Positions 62,640 through 64,000 of a DNA stretch of 64,000 nucleotides are shown piece by piece. The position numbers were made by a program, and so were the translations under genes. This DNA comes from an uncultured Gammaproteobacteria bacterium (GTDB lineage: Bacteria > Pseudomonadota > Gammaproteobacteria > Pseudomonadales > Ketobacteraceae), in the NCBI GenBank assembly GCA_913063125.1, contig CAJXZM010000001.1:62001-126000 (forward strand). Reading direction: 5' to 3'. The stretch's first letter is position 1, and the number at the start of each line of letters is the position of its first letter. Below the pieces are notes generated by a model. That model searched no databases, was not told the DNA's origin, and saw only the letters and a list, made by a program, of their open reading frames with translations.

Positions 62640-64000
62640 TTAAGCCGCAATATATTCGCATGCGCTGTTAACCACTTCAGGTATGCGACGAAGCATTTTT
62701 TCTTCACCACCCACAACATGACATAGAGTGGATTCCATTTGGTATTGATCCATGTGATTGGATAACTGCAAAGCTAACTTGTTTAACCCGGCACGGCGCA
62801 TTCCTGCCCCGGCAGGTATTCCGTGGTACTCCCCGATGTGCTGTTGTACCTTAGCGGCATTGGGTGTCACTTTCCGTTCCCGGTACATTGAAGGGAAGTC
62901 CACTACATTCTTCATCGTCGATTCGACGTATTTGTATTGATCACTGCAAGGATCAAGGGCGCATCGTTGATATTCTCGTGTTTTACAACCAATGGCTTCA
63001 AAGAAAGTATATTCTTCATTATCTTGGTATTTGGCGTTAGTGCATGGGCAAAAATAATCTTGTACTGGAGTCCATGAGTTTTTGTCAATTAGCGCGCCAT
63101 CGGGGATACGCTCTGCCAAGGATGTTACAACCTGCTTATAGTGATCAATTGAGTAGATTGGGGACTTCAGTGGAAATATTAGACGGTAGCGGTTGGGCAT
63201 TTCTGGTGAGTTTCGAAATGAATTGCAAATGATAAAACTATGTTTTTTCCCATACCCAGCCTCTGACCAGAATTGTTTTGCACATTCATCCTTACAGACA
63301 GTCCCGCCATCAATATCAATGACAACAAGGTTTGCTTGTAGCATTTGTTTATGGCTTCGCAAACCACGCCCTGCGGTCGCGCCCTCGTCAGTAAAAATTG
63401 AAGGGTTGAACATCAGGGCATCATCTTTGTTAACTACAATGTCTTTTGACAAATCTCGAAATAGCCCAATTAGTTCGAGGTGTGAATCAAATGATTCAAT
63501 ATTCTGATTAAAGAAATCTCCACTAGCATTAAATCCCACGCACAGTGTGCTCCCTTGGCGGGGGCGATCATCGAAATGCACCTTACCTGCTATACTATTA
63601 AGAGGTGGGGTGCATTTCGATTTGATGGGAAGCTTGCTAGTGAAATCCAGTTCATCACCACCAATATAATTTACTTCATCTGCACCTAGACCGAATCGCG
63701 AAGCGATTCCCCGCGCTAGCGCGTCACCAATAACAATAATATCCACAACTTCGGCAGAGTTCTTGCGTAAATTGGTTCGCATCGCCGATTGAAACGCCCC
63801 TTCAACTACAGTCGCAATAGTCACAAATTCTTCATTAAAGCCCAAGTTGGTCAATAATTTGATGTGATTGCTATTCCTGTTCTGGGTTACATTGTGGAAA
63901 TAGATGGTCTCGTTATCGTATTCATTCAAACCATGTGATATTACTGGGATTCGATTGTCGTTGCCTAATACACCGCCATAAAAATTGTTTGCGGCATAAA
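62640..64000 (-). CDS. Primase-like protein of a mobile element (5' end outside window)
   Basis: The frame is open to the window edge at 64000, so the start is beyond it; the first in-frame start, a TTG at 63929, is not the true beginning because codons upstream continue (YAANNFYGGVLGNDNRI and on). The middle has VVIDIDGGTVC, a D-x-D pair followed by SFIICNSFRNSPEMPNRYRL and DGALIDKNSWTPVQDYFCPC, reminiscent of archaeo-eukaryotic-type primase domains of plasmids and phages. I am not sure of this. The His/Cys-rich stretch (CKTREYQRCALDPC) may bind zinc. It lies next to a serine recombinase. Confidence 0.5.
   Translation of the reverse strand, partial: YAANNFYGGVLGNDNRIPVISHGLNEYDNETIYFHNVTQNRNSNHIKLLTNLGFNEEFVTIATVVEGAFQSAMRTNLRKNSAEVVDIIVIGDALARGIASRFGLGADEVNYIGGDELDFTSKLPIKSKCTPPLNSIAGKVHFDDRPRQGSTLCVGFNASGDFFNQNIESFDSHLELIGLFRDLSKDIVVNKDDALMFNPSIFTDEGATAGRGLRSHKQMLQANLVVIDIDGGTVCKDECAKQFWSEAGYGKKHSFIICNSFRNSPEMPNRYRLIFPLKSPIYSIDHYKQVVTSLAERIPDGALIDKNSWTPVQDYFCPCTNAKYQDNEEYTFFEAIGCKTREYQRCALDPCSDQYKYVESTMKNVVDFPSMYRERKVTPNAAKVQQHIGEYHGIPAGAGMRRAGLNKLALQLSNHMDQYQMESTLCHVVGGEEKMLRRIPEVVNSACEYIAA

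Noticed and set aside
45621-64000. Linking the accessory region to the tRNA-Arg as a classic integrated island
   Set aside because: The duplicated tRNA half lies on the other side of the tRNA from the island genes, so the two cannot be the ends of that island; the right boundary is not visible.
1-64000. CRISPR arrays
   Set aside because: No regularly spaced repeats of 25-40 bp and no cas genes were found; the tandem repeats seen are short and coding.

Overview
The window looks like a chromosome segment from a marine-type gammaproteobacterium of moderately low GC content. This rests on the long (class II, about 491-residue) IlvC with a divergent IlvY, a TrmA of the enterobacterial and pseudomonad type, and a two-domain ModF. 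The species cannot be named from the sequence alone.

Layout. (1) 0-2.5 kb: the end of a glutathione S-transferase-like gene, then on the minus strand a LuxR-type response regulator, a DUF3301 membrane protein and a lysozyme-like protein. (2) 2.9-17.2 kb: twelve plus-strand genes, mostly overlapping or closely spaced. They encode a transmembrane Ser/Thr kinase with a periplasmic formylglycine-generating-enzyme-like domain, a transmembrane FHA protein, a lipoprotein, secreted coiled-coil proteins, a MotA/TolQ/ExbB-like channel followed by single-span proteins, a second copy of the FHA protein's periplasmic domain, a lytic transglycosylase, two unrecognised soluble proteins and a membrane-anchored Lon-like protease. 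I read this as one phospho-regulated, possibly ion-driven trans-envelope machine. It has no type VI secretion core genes, and I cannot match it to a named system. (3) 17.9-27.4 kb: a pilus locus with DUF4402-type subunits (two of them a recent tandem duplication), a PapD-like chaperone, an usher-like protein ending in a SPOR domain, and a FlgT-like lipoprotein gene split by a run of 12 G (12 C in the coding strand), which looks like a phase-variation switch. An IS3-family orfA relic lies inside.

(4) 27.4-45.6 kb is mainly housekeeping and scattered genes: trmA, a phospholipase C-like lectin protein, two tandem short-chain dehydrogenases, a J-domain protein, a nitroreductase, a formyltransferase coupled to ilvY, ilvC, modF, a YHYH lipoprotein, an alpha/beta hydrolase with Cys at the nucleophile position, an AraC regulator and a DUF4143 ATPase. 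A tight cluster of DnaA-box-like 9-mers follows trmA, and a 127-bp palindromic element follows modF.

(5) 45.6-64 kb is accessory DNA beginning at a tRNA-Arg(CCT) whose 3' half is repeated 135 bp away. It holds a type I restriction-modification operon with a DUF45 metallopeptidase, a ribbon-helix-helix unit with a palindromic operator, DUF3892 plus an OLD-family nuclease, an XRE regulator divergent from an envelope-protein cluster, a lone PEP-CTERM protein, a possible effector/immunity pair, a serine recombinase and a primase-like gene running off the right edge. This is a defence or mobile island whose right end lies outside the window.
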